The notes beneath the pieces were generated by a model, which ran no database searches, was not told the DNA's origin, and worked only from the letters and a program-made list of their open reading frames with translations. From assembly GCF_000519185.1 (NCBI RefSeq), contig NZ_JAFA01000007.1:62001-126000 (forward strand): DNA of 64,000 bases. Reading direction: 5' to 3'. The stretch comes from Paraburkholderia nodosa DSM 21604. Its GTDB lineage: Bacteria; Pseudomonadota; Gammaproteobacteria; Burkholderiales; Burkholderiaceae. This document shows, piece after piece, positions 25,322 to 33,916 of this stretch (positions within the stretch are counted from its first letter, which is position 1; the number at the start of each line of letters is the position of its first letter). Both the position numbers and the translations under genes were made by a program.

Positions 25322-26530
25322 ATGTCCGCAGCAACTGAAAAGAGTGAGGTGGCGCCGCGCCTCGTGTTCGCGCGCAGCGAATACGACGCGCGCATTGCCA
25401 AGACGCGCCGCGCGATGCAGGACGAAGGCATCGATCTGCTGATCGTCACGGACCCGACCAACATGAACTGGCTGACCGGCTACGACGGCTGGTCGTTCTA
25501 TGTCCATCAATGCGTGCTGCTGACCATGGACGGCGAACCCGTCTGGTTCGGCCGCGGCCAGGACGCGAACGGCGCGAAGCGCACGGCGTTCATGTCGCAC
25601 GGCAATATAATTGGCTATCCTGATCATTACGTTCAGTCGCCTGTGCGTCACCCCATGGACTACCTGAGCACGGAAGTCATCGCCGCGCGCGGCTGGGACA
25701 CGCTGCGCATTGGCGTGGAGATGGACAACTACTACTTCAGTGCGGCGGCCTACGCGTCGCTCCAGCGCCATTTGCCCAAGGCGCGCTGGGTGGATGCCAC
25801 CGCGCTGGTGAACTGGCAGCGCGCGGTGAAGTCGCCGCGCGAGATCGAGTACATGCGCGTCGCGGCGCGCATTGTCGAGAAAATGCACGCGCGCATTCTC
25901 GACGTGGTCGAGCCGGGCATGAGGAAGTGCGACCTGGTTGCGCAGATCTATGAAGCGGGCATTACGGGCGTGGAAGGCCACGGCGGCGACTATCCCGCCA
26001 TCGTGCCGCTCTTGCCCACCGGCGCCGACGCCGCGGCCCCGCATCTCACGTGGGACGACTCGGCATTCACGGCGAATGCGGGCACGTTCTTCGAGATCGC
26101 GGGCTGCTACCACCGCTATCACTGCCCGCAGTCGCGCACCGTCTATCTCGGCAAGCCGCCAAAGCACTTTCTCGATGCGGAGAAGGCCGTGGTGGAAGGC
26201 ATCGAGGCCGGCCTCGCCGCCGCGAAGCCCGGCAACGTGTGCGAGGACATCGCCAATGCGTTCTTTGCGGTGCTGCGCAAATCGGGCATCGAGAAGAACA
26301 GCCGCTGCGGCTACCCCATCGGCGCGAGCTTTCCGCCCGACTGGGGTGAGCGCACCATGAGCCTGCGCCCGGGCGACCGCACGGTCCTCGAACCCGGCAT
26401 GACGTTTCACTTCATGCCGGGCCTGTGGCTCGACGACTGGGGCCTCGAAATCACCGAAAGCATCCTGATTACCGAAACCGGCGTCGAAACGTTCTGCACC
26501 ACGCCGCGCAAACTGTTCGTGAAGGAGTAG
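25322..26530 (+). CDS. doeA: Ectoine hydrolase DoeA (M24 family)
   Basis: 402 residues, start ATG 25322 after GAGAGGGAAAG. It belongs to the pita-bread M24 hydrolases: an N-terminal creatinase-like domain (DLLIVTDPTNMNWLTGYDGWSFYVHQ) and the C-terminal catalytic domain from about residue 175 (SPREIEYMRVAARIVEKMH). Ectoine hydrolases lack the full metal set of aminopeptidases; here the aspartate positions are occupied by polar or other residues, as in that branch. The reaction opens the ectoine ring to N-alpha-acetyl-L-2,4-diaminobutyrate (with the gamma isomer as another product). doeB begins 5 bases downstream, as expected because DoeA and DoeB act sequentially and form a complex in studied relatives. 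The context makes the function clear. Confidence 0.88.
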   Translation: MSAATEKSEVAPRLVFARSEYDARIAKTRRAMQDEGIDLLIVTDPTNMNWLTGYDGWSFYVHQCVLLTMDGEPVWFGRGQDANGAKRTAFMSHGNIIGYPDHYVQSPVRHPMDYLSTEVIAARGWDTLRIGVEMDNYYFSAAAYASLQRHLPKARWVDATALVNWQRAVKSPREIEYMRVAARIVEKMHARILDVVEPGMRKCDLVAQIYEAGITGVEGHGGDYPAIVPLLPTGADAAAPHLTWDDSAFTANAGTFFEIAGCYHRYHCPQSRTVYLGKPPKHFLDAEKAVVEGIEAGLAAAKPGNVCEDIANAFFAVLRKSGIEKNSRCGYPIGASFPPDWGERTMSLRPGDRTVLEPGMTFHFMPGLWLDDWGLEITESILITETGVETFCTTPRKLFVKE

Positions 26531-26535
26531 GGCCG

Positions 26536-27564
26536 ATGCGTGCGTCACCGATTACGCCGACCGTCGATTACGACGCCAATGGCGTGCAACACGGCTTTTT
26601 GAGGCTGCCTTATTCGCGCGACGATTCCGCGTGGGGCGCAATCATGATTCCGCTCACCGTGGTCAAGCACGGCGAGGGGCCGACCGTGCTGCTCACGGGC
26701 GGCAATCATGGCGACGAATACGAAGGGCCGATCGCGCTCGCCAAGCTGGCGGGCTCGCTGCAGGCCGCGGACGTGAACGGCCGCGTGATCATCGTGCCGT
26801 ACATGAACTATCCCGCGTTTCGTGCGGGCACGCGCACCTCGCCGGTCGATGCGGGCAATCTGAACCGCAGCTTTCCGGGGCGCCCCGACGGCAGCGTGAC
26901 CGAGAAGATCGCCGATTACTTCCAGCGCGAGTTGCTGGCGCGCGCCGATTACGTGCTCGATATTCACGCGGGCGGGCGCACGCTTGACTTCGTGCCGTTC
27001 GCGGCGATTCATGTGCTGCCCGATGGCGATCAGCAGGCGCGTTGCGAGCGTGCGATGCGTGCGTTCGGCGCGCCGTACTCCATGCGCATGCTGGAACTCG
27101 ACAGCGTCGGCTTGTTCGACAGCGCCGTGGAGGAAGCGGGCAAGGTGTTCGTTTCGACCGAACTGGGCGGCGGCGGCACTTCCACCGCGCATAGCGTGGC
27201 GATTGCGGATCGCGGCGTGCGCGGTTTTCTTGCGCACGCGGGCGTCATCGAGCGCAAGGCCAGCGAGCGCAGCGTCGGCCCGCGCACGACCACCTTGCTC
27301 GACATGCCCGACGGCACCTGCTACACCACGAGCGAGCATCGCGGCATGCTGGAGATGTGCCGCGATCTCGGCGATACCGTCAAGGCGGGCGAGGTGCTCG
27401 CGCGCGTGCACGACATCGACCGCACCGGCGCGCGCGCCGTGGAATATCGCGCGCAATGCGGGGGGCTGCTGGCGGCGCGCCATTTCCCTGGTCTCGTGCA
27501 GGCGGGCGACACCGTGGCCGTGGTCGCCGACGTCGTCGAACGCAACCTGCCCGTGGCGGCATGA
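26536..27564 (+). CDS. doeB: N-alpha-acetyl-L-2,4-diaminobutyrate deacetylase DoeB
   Basis: 342 residues from ATG 26536; the longer frame from 26425 overlaps doeA and is spurious. GGAG at the end of doeA lies 9-10 bases upstream. Succinylglutamate desuccinylase/aspartoacylase fold: the zinc motif appears as GGNHGDEYEGP (His and Glu ligands), VDAGNLNRSFPG carries the substrate arginine, and VLDIHAGGRT provides the third ligand. It removes acetate from the product of ectoine hydrolase, yielding L-2,4-diaminobutyrate. The C-terminal beta domain has the pattern typical of family members (GEVLARVHDIDRTG). It overlaps neither neighbour: 5 bases after doeA and 7 before doeX. Confidence 0.88.
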   Translation: MRASPITPTVDYDANGVQHGFLRLPYSRDDSAWGAIMIPLTVVKHGEGPTVLLTGGNHGDEYEGPIALAKLAGSLQAADVNGRVIIVPYMNYPAFRAGTRTSPVDAGNLNRSFPGRPDGSVTEKIADYFQRELLARADYVLDIHAGGRTLDFVPFAAIHVLPDGDQQARCERAMRAFGAPYSMRMLELDSVGLFDSAVEEAGKVFVSTELGGGGTSTAHSVAIADRGVRGFLAHAGVIERKASERSVGPRTTTLLDMPDGTCYTTSEHRGMLEMCRDLGDTVKAGEVLARVHDIDRTGARAVEYRAQCGGLLAARHFPGLVQAGDTVAVVADVVERNLPVAA

Positions 27565-27571
27565 GCGCGCC

Positions 27572-28054
27572 GTGATCAAGCTCGACCGTTACGACCTCGC
27601 CATCCTGCGCATCCTCGAGCGCGATGGCCGCATCACGAAATCGAAGCTCGCCGAAGAGGTCAATCTTTCGATTTCACCGGCCTGGGAGCGCGTGCGCAAG
27701 CTCGAGGAAAGCGGCGTGATACGCGGCTATCACGCCGAGGTGGACTGGGTAGGCGCGATGCGTGGCAGCCGTATCGTCGTGGAGGTGACGCTATCGCGCC
27801 ATACCGCGCCCGACATGCGGCGCTTCGAAGAGCGCGTGAGCGCGGCCGGGGAAGTCATGCAGTGCTACGCCACGGGCGGCGGGGTGGACTACGTGCTGCA
27901 TGTGATGGCGCGCGACATCGACCATTACCAGCGCTTTATCGATGCACTGCTGATGGAGGATCTCGGGATCGAGCGCTACTTCACCTACATCGTCACGAAG
28001 GTGGTGAAGTGCGCGCCCAGCCACGCGCCTGCGTGGGCCCTGGAGAGCGCGTGA
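27572..28054 (+). CDS. doeX: AsnC/Lrp-family regulator DoeX
   Basis: 160 residues; the likely start is GTG 27572, 7 bases after doeB, and no ATG is available in the frame at that place. The N-terminal helix-turn-helix is LDRYDLAILRILERDGRITKSKLAEEVNLSISPAWERVRKLEESGVI, and the C-terminal half is the RAM/AsnC effector domain (GEVMQCYATGGGVDYVLHVMARDI). An AsnC gene in the ectoine operon is known as doeX or asnC, and the Halomonas protein binds near the doe genes. It may respond to an ectoine-derived amino acid. The 129-base gap after it carries a candidate operator ahead of doeC, so DoeX or EnuR could control the doeCD unit. Confidence 0.85.
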   Translation: MIKLDRYDLAILRILERDGRITKSKLAEEVNLSISPAWERVRKLEESGVIRGYHAEVDWVGAMRGSRIVVEVTLSRHTAPDMRRFEERVSAAGEVMQCYATGGGVDYVLHVMARDIDHYQRFIDALLMEDLGIERYFTYIVTKVVKCAPSHAPAWALESA

Positions 28055-28147
28055 ATATTTCGCGCCCGCGCGCGGCGGTTCGGAAAAAAGCGCAAGTGCG
28101 CGGGGCCGAAAACCAAAAAATCCATCGCGCAGCCGGCCTCAGAATCG

Positions 28148-28163
28148 ATTGCATATCGACAGA
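28148..28163. promoter_or_regulatory. Degenerate copy of the ectoine palindrome before doeC
   Basis: ATTGC-N6-ACAGA at 28148-28163 has the same spacing as the ATTGT-N6-ACA(A/T)T sites upstream of enuR and eutB. It is 20 bases before doeC, in the 129-base gap after doeX. It may control a separate doeCD promoter. Only the half-site cores agree, so the call is tentative. Confidence 0.3.
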
Positions 28164-28183
28164 CCTGACAAGGAGTAGACGAG

Positions 28184-29662
28184 ATGCTGCCAGGACACCC
28201 CATTCTGTTCAAATCGCTGTGCTACGTGGACGGCCGCTGGGTGCATAGCGATAGCGCGGCCACCGTGGCCGTGCAGAACCCTGCGGACCAGTCGGTGATC
28301 GGCCACGTGCCCATGCTCGTCCGCGCACAGATCACCGGTGCAGTCGACGCCGCACAGCGCGCCTTCGAATCGTGGCGCTGGGTCTCGCAAGCGCAGCGCA
28401 TCGCGGCGCTCATGCGCTGGCACGAACGGATCGTGCGGCACCAGGAGGATCTTGCGGCGCTGCTCTCGCTGGAGCAGGGCAAGCCGCTGGCCGAATCGCG
28501 CGGCGAAATCCGCTATGCGGCGAGCTTCGTCGAATGGTATGCGCATGAGGCGAAACGCCTGGCAGGCCGTACGATTCCCACCCATATCGACGGTGCGCAT
28601 CTGGGCACGGTGATGGAACCGGTGGGCGTCGCGGCGCTCATCACGCCATGGAACTTTCCGGTGGCGATGATCACGCGCAAGGCCGCCGCCGCGCTCGCTG
28701 CCGGCTGCACGGTCGTCGTGAAACCCGCGCACGAAACGCCGTATTCGGCGCTCGCCTTGGCGCAACTCGCGGAGGAGGCGGGCTTTCCGGCGGGCGTCTA
28801 CAACGTGGTGCTCGGCGAGCCGCAAATGGCGATGGAAACGCTGGTGAGTGACACACGCGTGCGTGCCGTGAGTTTCACGGGATCGACGCGAGTGGGCTCG
28901 CTCGTCACGCAGGCGGCGGCGCGGGCGGGCATCAAGAAGGTCGCGCTGGAACTGGGCGGCAACGCACCGTTCATCGTCACGGAAGACGCCGATCTCGAGC
29001 AGTCCGTAAGGATTGCCGTGGGCGCGAAATTCCAGACCTCGGGCCAGGACTGCTGCGCGGCGAACCGTATTTTCGTGGCGCGGCCGCTTTACGAAGCGTT
29101 CGTCGAACGCTATGCGGCAGCGGTGCGCGCGCTCAAGACCGGCCCCGCATTCGAGAAAGAGGTGGACGTGGGCCCGCTCATGCATCAGGCCGCGTTCGAC
29201 AGCACGGCCGCGCGCGTGGCCGATGCACGCGAGAAGGGCGCGCGCATCGTGGCGGGCGGCCAGCCGCATGCGCTGGGCGGCTGGTACTACGAGCCCACCG
29301 TGATCGCGGATGCCGGGCCCGGCATGCGCGTGTACGACGAGGAAAGCTTCGCGCCCATTTCGGCGGTCTGCGCGTTCGACACGCTCGATGAAGTGATCGC
29401 CAAGGCGAACGACACGGAGTATGGCCTCGCGGCCTACGTGTGCGCCACGCGCATGGACACGATTTTCCAGTTGGTGCGGCGGCTCGACTTCGCGATGGTC
29501 TCGGTGAACGGCGTGAAGTTCACGGGCGCGCCCATCCCATTCGGCGGCATGAAGGCCTCGGGCCTTGGCCGCGAAGGTGGCGCGGAGGGTTTCGAGCCCT
29601 TCGTGGAAACCAAATATTTTTGTCTTGGCAATCTCGGCCTGCCGCTCGCGGCCATGGCCTGA
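28184..29662 (+). CDS. doeC: Aspartate-semialdehyde (succinate-semialdehyde-type) dehydrogenase DoeC
   Basis: 492 residues, start ATG 28184 after AAGGAGTAGACGAG. Aldehyde dehydrogenase superfamily: ITPWNFPVAMITRKAAAALAAGCTVVVKPA binds NAD(P), VSFTGSTRVG is the nucleotide loop, the catalytic Glu lies in ALELGGNAP, and the nucleophile is Cys290 or Cys291 in GQDCCAANR. It resembles succinate-semialdehyde dehydrogenases, as does DoeC/Ssd in known clusters. Predicted step: aspartate-semialdehyde to aspartate, the last step of ectoine degradation. doeD follows 20 bases downstream. Substrate choice between succinate and aspartate semialdehyde cannot be settled from sequence; the context favours the latter. 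Confidence 0.85.
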   Translation: MLPGHPILFKSLCYVDGRWVHSDSAATVAVQNPADQSVIGHVPMLVRAQITGAVDAAQRAFESWRWVSQAQRIAALMRWHERIVRHQEDLAALLSLEQGKPLAESRGEIRYAASFVEWYAHEAKRLAGRTIPTHIDGAHLGTVMEPVGVAALITPWNFPVAMITRKAAAALAAGCTVVVKPAHETPYSALALAQLAEEAGFPAGVYNVVLGEPQMAMETLVSDTRVRAVSFTGSTRVGSLVTQAAARAGIKKVALELGGNAPFIVTEDADLEQSVRIAVGAKFQTSGQDCCAANRIFVARPLYEAFVERYAAAVRALKTGPAFEKEVDVGPLMHQAAFDSTAARVADAREKGARIVAGGQPHALGGWYYEPTVIADAGPGMRVYDEESFAPISAVCAFDTLDEVIAKANDTEYGLAAYVCATRMDTIFQLVRRLDFAMVSVNGVKFTGAPIPFGGMKASGLGREGGAEGFEPFVETKYFCLGNLGLPLAAMA

Positions 29663-29682
29663 ACCGGAATCAGGAGGACAAC

Positions 29683-31074
29683 ATGACTCAACGCATCGAC
29701 GCACTCTTCGAGCAGGACCGCGCGCACTTCATGCACCCGTCCACGCACGCCTACGACCACGAGAGCGGCGCACTGCCGGGCAAGATCGTGCGCGGCGGCA
29801 AGGGCATTCGCATCGAAGACCATCAGGGCAAGCAGTATATCGACGCCTTCGCGGGCCTCTACTGCGTGAACATCGGCTATGGCCGCACCGAAGTCGCCGA
29901 CGCCATGTACGAGCAGGCGAAGCAGCTCGCGTACTACCACACCTATGTGGGCCATTCGTCGGACGCGATCATCGAGCTGTCGTCGCGCATCATCGACTGG
30001 GCGCCTGCCGGCATGAAGAAGGTGTACTACGGCATGTCCGGTTCGGATGCGAACGAAACGCAGGTCAAGATCGTCTGGTACTACAACAACGTGCTGGGCC
30101 GCCCGAACAAGAAGAAGATCATCTCGCGCGATCGCGGCTATCACGGCTCGGGCATCGTCACGGGCAGCCTCACCGGCCTGCCGAGCTTCCATCAGCATTT
30201 CGATCTGCCGATCGACCGCGTGAAGCATACGGTCTGCCCGCACTGGTATCGCAAGGCGCCCGCGGGCATGAACGAGGCGCAGTTCGTCGCGTACTGCGTG
30301 GAAGAGCTCGAGAAGCTGATCGCGCGCGAAGGCGCGGACACGGTCGCCGCGTTCATCGCCGAGCCGGTGATGGGCACGGGCGGCATCATCGAGCCGCCCA
30401 AAGGCTACTGGCCTGCCATCCAGGCGGTGCTGCGCAAGCACGACATCCTGCTGATTTCCGACGAAGTGGTGTGCGGCTTCGGGCGTCTGGGCTCGAAGAT
30501 GGGCGCGCAGCACTTCGGCATCGAACCGGATCTCATCACGGTCGCGAAGGGCCTCACGAGCGCGTATGCGCCGCTTTCCGGCGTGATCGTGGGCGAGAAG
30601 GTCTGGGACGTGATCGCGCGCGGCTCGCAGGAGCACGGGCCGATGGGGCACGGCTGGACCTATTCGGGGCACCCGGTGTGTGCCGCGGCCGCGCTCGCCA
30701 ATCTGGCGATCCTCGAGCGCGAGAAGCTCGTGGAGAACGCCGTGCAGGTCGGCTCGTACTTCGGCGCGAAGCTGCGCGAGGCCTTCGGCGCACACCCGCT
30801 CGTGGGCGAGGTACGCAGCGTGGGCATGCTCGCGGCGCTGGAGTTCATGGCCGACAAGGAAGCGCGCAAGCCGTTCGACCCGGCGCTGAAGATCGGGCCG
30901 AAGGTTTCGGCGGCGGCGCTGCAGCGCGGCGTGATCGCGCGCGCCATGCCGCATGGCGACATCCTGGGCTTTGCGCCGCCGCTCGTCATGACGCGCGCCG
31001 AGGCCGACGAGATCGTCGGGATCGTCAAGCAGGCCGTGGACGAGGTGGCCGAGCGCAGTCTGGTAGCGGGGTGA
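29683..31074 (+). CDS. doeD: Class III aminotransferase DoeD (diaminobutyrate transaminase)
   Basis: 463 residues. ATG 29683 is preceded by AGGAGG; the open frame from 29440 overlaps doeC and is not a start. Class III pyridoxal aminotransferase: YYGMSGSDANETQVK is the phosphate-binding segment, SRDRGYHGSGI includes the aromatic ring stacker, ISDEVVCGFGRLG holds the cofactor Asp, and Lys289 in ITVAKGLTSAYAPLSG forms the Schiff base. It fits the DoeD step in which L-2,4-diaminobutyrate gives aspartate-semialdehyde with pyruvate or 2-oxoglutarate as acceptor. It is the last gene of the cluster; a strong terminator follows 44 bases after the stop. Related enzymes use omega-amino acids, so other substrates are possible. 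Confidence 0.85.
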   Translation: MTQRIDALFEQDRAHFMHPSTHAYDHESGALPGKIVRGGKGIRIEDHQGKQYIDAFAGLYCVNIGYGRTEVADAMYEQAKQLAYYHTYVGHSSDAIIELSSRIIDWAPAGMKKVYYGMSGSDANETQVKIVWYYNNVLGRPNKKKIISRDRGYHGSGIVTGSLTGLPSFHQHFDLPIDRVKHTVCPHWYRKAPAGMNEAQFVAYCVEELEKLIAREGADTVAAFIAEPVMGTGGIIEPPKGYWPAIQAVLRKHDILLISDEVVCGFGRLGSKMGAQHFGIEPDLITVAKGLTSAYAPLSGVIVGEKVWDVIARGSQEHGPMGHGWTYSGHPVCAAAALANLAILEREKLVENAVQVGSYFGAKLREAFGAHPLVGEVRSVGMLAALEFMADKEARKPFDPALKIGPKVSAAALQRGVIARAMPHGDILGFAPPLVMTRAEADEIVGIVKQAVDEVAERSLVAG

Positions 31075-31117
31075 GCCGCAGAGCGCGTGTCAACGATTGA
31101 CGGTTCAACGCCACGAG

Positions 31118-31146
31118 CCGCCGTACGCGAGTACGGCGGTTTTCTT
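31118..31146 (+). terminator. Rho-independent terminator of the ectoine cluster
   Basis: CCGCCGTAC (31118-31126), loop GCGA, GTACGGCGG (31131-31139), then TTTTCTT. It has a strong stem and a T-tract, 44 bases after doeD. Confidence 0.9.
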
Positions 31147-31336
31147 GTTCCCGCTGGGGTTGCACAGGTGTTGCTTTTCGGTCGCTTGCGCTCGCGCAAG
31201 AGGCCGTGAAACCGTTGCCTGACAAGGCTCAAAGCGCTGCGGTTCTAGTGCGCGGCATTTTGCCACCACATTGACGCACGCGCATGGTGTGACAATGCGT
31301 CGAAATCTTAAAAAATGTTAAAGAAGGAGTCGTTCG

Positions 31337-32092
31337 ATGCTCTCACCCGTCGCAGGATCGGCTATCGTCGTGCGCCAAAGCAGCCGCGCTCCTCTCGCCG
31401 GAACGCCACCCAGCGCACGCTGTTCGGGGTGCTCCATGCGCCATCTTTGCATGCCGCAAGGTCTGCCGGCAGAAGACCTGCCGAAGCTCGAGGCGCTGAT
31501 CTGCGGGGCGCGCAAGGTGCGCCGCGGCGAGGCGCTGTATCGCTCGGGCGACCGCTTCGACAGCCTCTACGCCGTGCGCTCCGGCTCGCTCAAGACGCTG
31601 ATCGTCAACCGCGACGGCCGCGAGCAGATCACCGGGCTGCGTCTCGCGGGCGACGCGCTGGGGCTCGACGGCATCGCCACCGACGTGCACGCGTTCAGCG
31701 CCGTTGCGCTCGAAGACAGTTCGATTTGCACGCTTCCCTACGCCGCGCTCAAGGGCTTGTGCCGCGAAAGCGGCACGATGCAGGACCGGCTGCACCGGCT
31801 CATGGGCGACCAGTTCAACCAGGAAGCCTCGCAGATGATGGTGCTGGGCTCGCTCACCGCCGAAGAACGCGTGGCCGCCTTCCTGCTCGACGTGTCGTCG
31901 CGCAACTGGCAGCGCGGCTATTCGCAGGCGGAGTTCCGTCTGCGCATGTCGCGCGAGGACATGGGCAGCTACCTCGGCATCACGCTCGAAACCGTGAGCC
32001 GGATCTTGTCGCGCTTCCAGAAGCGCGGCCTGATCGACGCGCAGGGCAAGCTGATCCGCATCTGCGATATCGAGGGGCTGCAGACGGTCTAG
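31337..32092 (+). CDS. FNR/Anr-type oxygen-responsive transcription regulator (Crp/Fnr family)
   Basis: 251 residues, ATG 31337, preceded by AAGGAG with 7-8 bases spacing. The N-terminus has Cys29-x2-Cys32-x5-Cys38, and Cys131 completes the set of four that hold the [4Fe-4S] cluster in FNR. The cyclic-nucleotide-like beta roll spans about 50-160 (LYRSGDRFDSLYAVRSGSLKT), and the C-terminal winged helix has SREDMGSYLGITLETVSRILSRFQKRGLI. Loss of oxygen allows dimer formation and activation of microaerobic genes. The promoter region has a near-perfect inverted repeat TTGACGCA/TGCGTCGA around 31270-31303, not an FNR box. It stands alone after the ectoine terminator. A long stem follows downstream. 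Confidence 0.9.
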   Translation: MLSPVAGSAIVVRQSSRAPLAGTPPSARCSGCSMRHLCMPQGLPAEDLPKLEALICGARKVRRGEALYRSGDRFDSLYAVRSGSLKTLIVNRDGREQITGLRLAGDALGLDGIATDVHAFSAVALEDSSICTLPYAALKGLCRESGTMQDRLHRLMGDQFNQEASQMMVLGSLTAEERVAAFLLDVSSRNWQRGYSQAEFRLRMSREDMGSYLGITLETVSRILSRFQKRGLIDAQGKLIRICDIEGLQTV

Positions 32093-32105
32093 TCAGCCCG
32101 CTGAC

Positions 32106-32137
32106 GCGGCAGCCATCGAACTTTCGATGACTGCCGC
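32106..32137. terminator. Long stem-loop between convergent genes
   Basis: GCGGCAGCCATCGAA (32106-32120) pairs with TTCGATGACTGCCGC (32123-32137) with one mismatch and a very short loop. It sits between the FNR gene (ending 32092) and the minus-strand phosphodiesterase gene (ending 32151). There is no T-tract. It probably ends both transcripts. Confidence 0.6.
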
Positions 32138-32150
32138 AGCCAGCCGCTCC

Positions 32151-33800
32151 TTACTTCTCGTCGAGACCCAGGCCCGGCAGGCGATGCGTGCCTTCGAGCT
32201 GAACCGCATGCAGCAGATGCGGGTCCACGTCGAGCGCGCTCAGGATCGTCGGTGCGACCTGGGTCGTGAAGACGTAGTGGTCGTCCGTGCGGCCGGCGTG
32301 ATGAATGCCGGGGAACGACACGACGAGACCCAGATGGCTGTCGTCGGGGGCGTTGCCGCCGTGCTCTTCATCCTTCGCCGTGCTCGACGTATAGATCACG
32401 CCCGGGTTCGGTTGCACGATGATGTCCGGCGTGCGGCCGTTCGACGGATTGCCGAACCAGTCGGCAAGGCGGTCGCCGGTGAGGATGTACGCCTGCGGAC
32501 CGTCCGCGCAAATGCCCGGCGCGTTACAGCTCAGGTTCGCCTGCAGCGTCTTCACCACGGCGTCCTTCTGGCTCTGATCGCGCAGCCAGATCAGGCCCAC
32601 GTCGTCGGTCTGCACCATGCCGGTGCCCGGGAGGCCCGAGCCGTCGTTCAGGTTGCCCGATTTCGTGTTGTTCTGGCCGAAGTTGCCGTTCGGGTCCAGA
32701 TAGTTGTTGGCCTCGAGCAGCTTCGTGAGCGTGTCGCCGTTCTTCACCAGCTTCGAGTGATCGGTCGGCGACTGGCCGTGCTTGGCCGTCACGATGATGA
32801 GCGTCGACGAGTAGAGGTTGCGCTGCTTCAGTTCCTGCACCACGCGCCCGAGCGAGTTGTCCAGGTACGTGATCGCGGCGGCGACCTGCGGGCCGGGCGT
32901 AAAGTCGGCGTCGAGATAGCCGCCTTGTTGCGCCACCGGCGACTTCTGCGCAACGCTAAGCGTCTGGAAGTTCGTGCCGAACATCGTGGGCACCGGCGCG
33001 CTCGTCTTGCCCGTCGAGTCGAGGCCGTCGATCTCGTTGATCAGCGCCTGCACGTGGATGTTGTCGAAGACTTCGGTATGCGTGTAGGTGTCCAGATAAT
33101 AGGTGCCGGTCTTCGGATCGATCGAATTGATCTCGGTGCGCGCCAGATCGTCCACGCCCTTGCCCGAAGGGCCGTTGACCCAGTCGTAGCCCCATGCATG
33201 CTTGTCCGCCCACGCGGTGCGCGAGCCGTGGATGTTCTGCTTGATGACTTCGAAGACGGTGTTCGTCTTGATGTAATTGTGCGGGTACACGGGCGTGCAA
33301 ACGCCGTTGACCTTCGCGTAGGGGATGGCTTGCGGATTGAACGCGCCGCCGCCGTCGAGGTGGGTCAGCGCGCCGCCGTTCTCGCCGTCGATGCCGGTCG
33401 TTTCGTCGAACACGACGTTCCAGCCTTGCGGGCCCTTGCAGTGCGAGTCGAGCGGTGCGTAGAGCGTACGGTCATATGACACGTCATAGAAGAGGCCCGC
33501 GCTCTTCGGCGAGCCGCCCGTGACGAGCGCCGTGAGGCCCGGGAACGAATCGGACAGATGCGGCGTGTGTGCGTTCGTGTAGGTTACGCCCGACTTCGCG
33601 AGCAGCGCGAGGTTGGGGCAGGCATTGCTGCCGATGCAACGGGCCACGTCCTGTTCATGCAGGCCGTCGAAACTGATCAGCAGGACGTGCTTCACATCCT
33701 TCATGTCGCCTGCGTAAGCCGTTGTGTGCACACCCGCAAGTGCCATCGCACCCGCGCCAACGACTGCGCCTAACCGCGACCACCGGTTCGTATTCTCCAT
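32151..33800 (-). CDS. Exported type I phosphodiesterase/alkaline-phosphatase-superfamily protein
   Basis: 549 residues, ATG 33800 with GAGGTGAAAG upstream. A signal peptide with cleavage near AYA-GD targets it to the periplasm or outside. The fold is that of nucleotide pyrophosphatases: Asp45 in LLISFDGLH binds metal, Ser85 in HLSDSFPGLTAL is the likely nucleophile (Thr in most family members), TAKHGQSP carries a metal-binding His, and DDSHLGLVVSFPG near the end is another motif. The nucleophile position as Ser rather than Thr is worth noting. The protein has Gly/Asn-rich inserts (residues 320-380). Substrates could be phosphodiesters or phosphonates. It stands alone, convergent with the FNR gene and divergent from a Gfo-type oxidoreductase. 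Confidence 0.85.
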   Translation of the reverse strand: MENTNRWSRLGAVVGAGAMALAGVHTTAYAGDMKDVKHVLLISFDGLHEQDVARCIGSNACPNLALLAKSGVTYTNAHTPHLSDSFPGLTALVTGGSPKSAGLFYDVSYDRTLYAPLDSHCKGPQGWNVVFDETTGIDGENGGALTHLDGGGAFNPQAIPYAKVNGVCTPVYPHNYIKTNTVFEVIKQNIHGSRTAWADKHAWGYDWVNGPSGKGVDDLARTEINSIDPKTGTYYLDTYTHTEVFDNIHVQALINEIDGLDSTGKTSAPVPTMFGTNFQTLSVAQKSPVAQQGGYLDADFTPGPQVAAAITYLDNSLGRVVQELKQRNLYSSTLIIVTAKHGQSPTDHSKLVKNGDTLTKLLEANNYLDPNGNFGQNNTKSGNLNDGSGLPGTGMVQTDDVGLIWLRDQSQKDAVVKTLQANLSCNAPGICADGPQAYILTGDRLADWFGNPSNGRTPDIIVQPNPGVIYTSSTAKDEEHGGNAPDDSHLGLVVSFPGIHHAGRTDDHYVFTTQVAPTILSALDVDPHLLHAVQLEGTHRLPGLGLDEK

Positions 33801-33916
33801 CTTTCACCTCGTTTTTTTGTATTGCATTGTGGGGAACTGCGAGGGACTTGCGCACAGCCCGAGCAATGTGGGGCTGGAAGGCGAATCTCTCGTGACGCCA
33901 TGCTTTCATCTTCCCG

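Noticed and set aside
24290..26548. 752-codon minus-strand frame opposite eutC and doeA
   Set aside because: Antisense shadow of GC-rich coding sequence; no domain pattern and no ribosome site.
31270..31303. Inverted repeat TTGACGCA/TGCGTCGA before the FNR-type gene
   Set aside because: It has one mismatch and a long spacer and does not match an FNR box; it may be chance.
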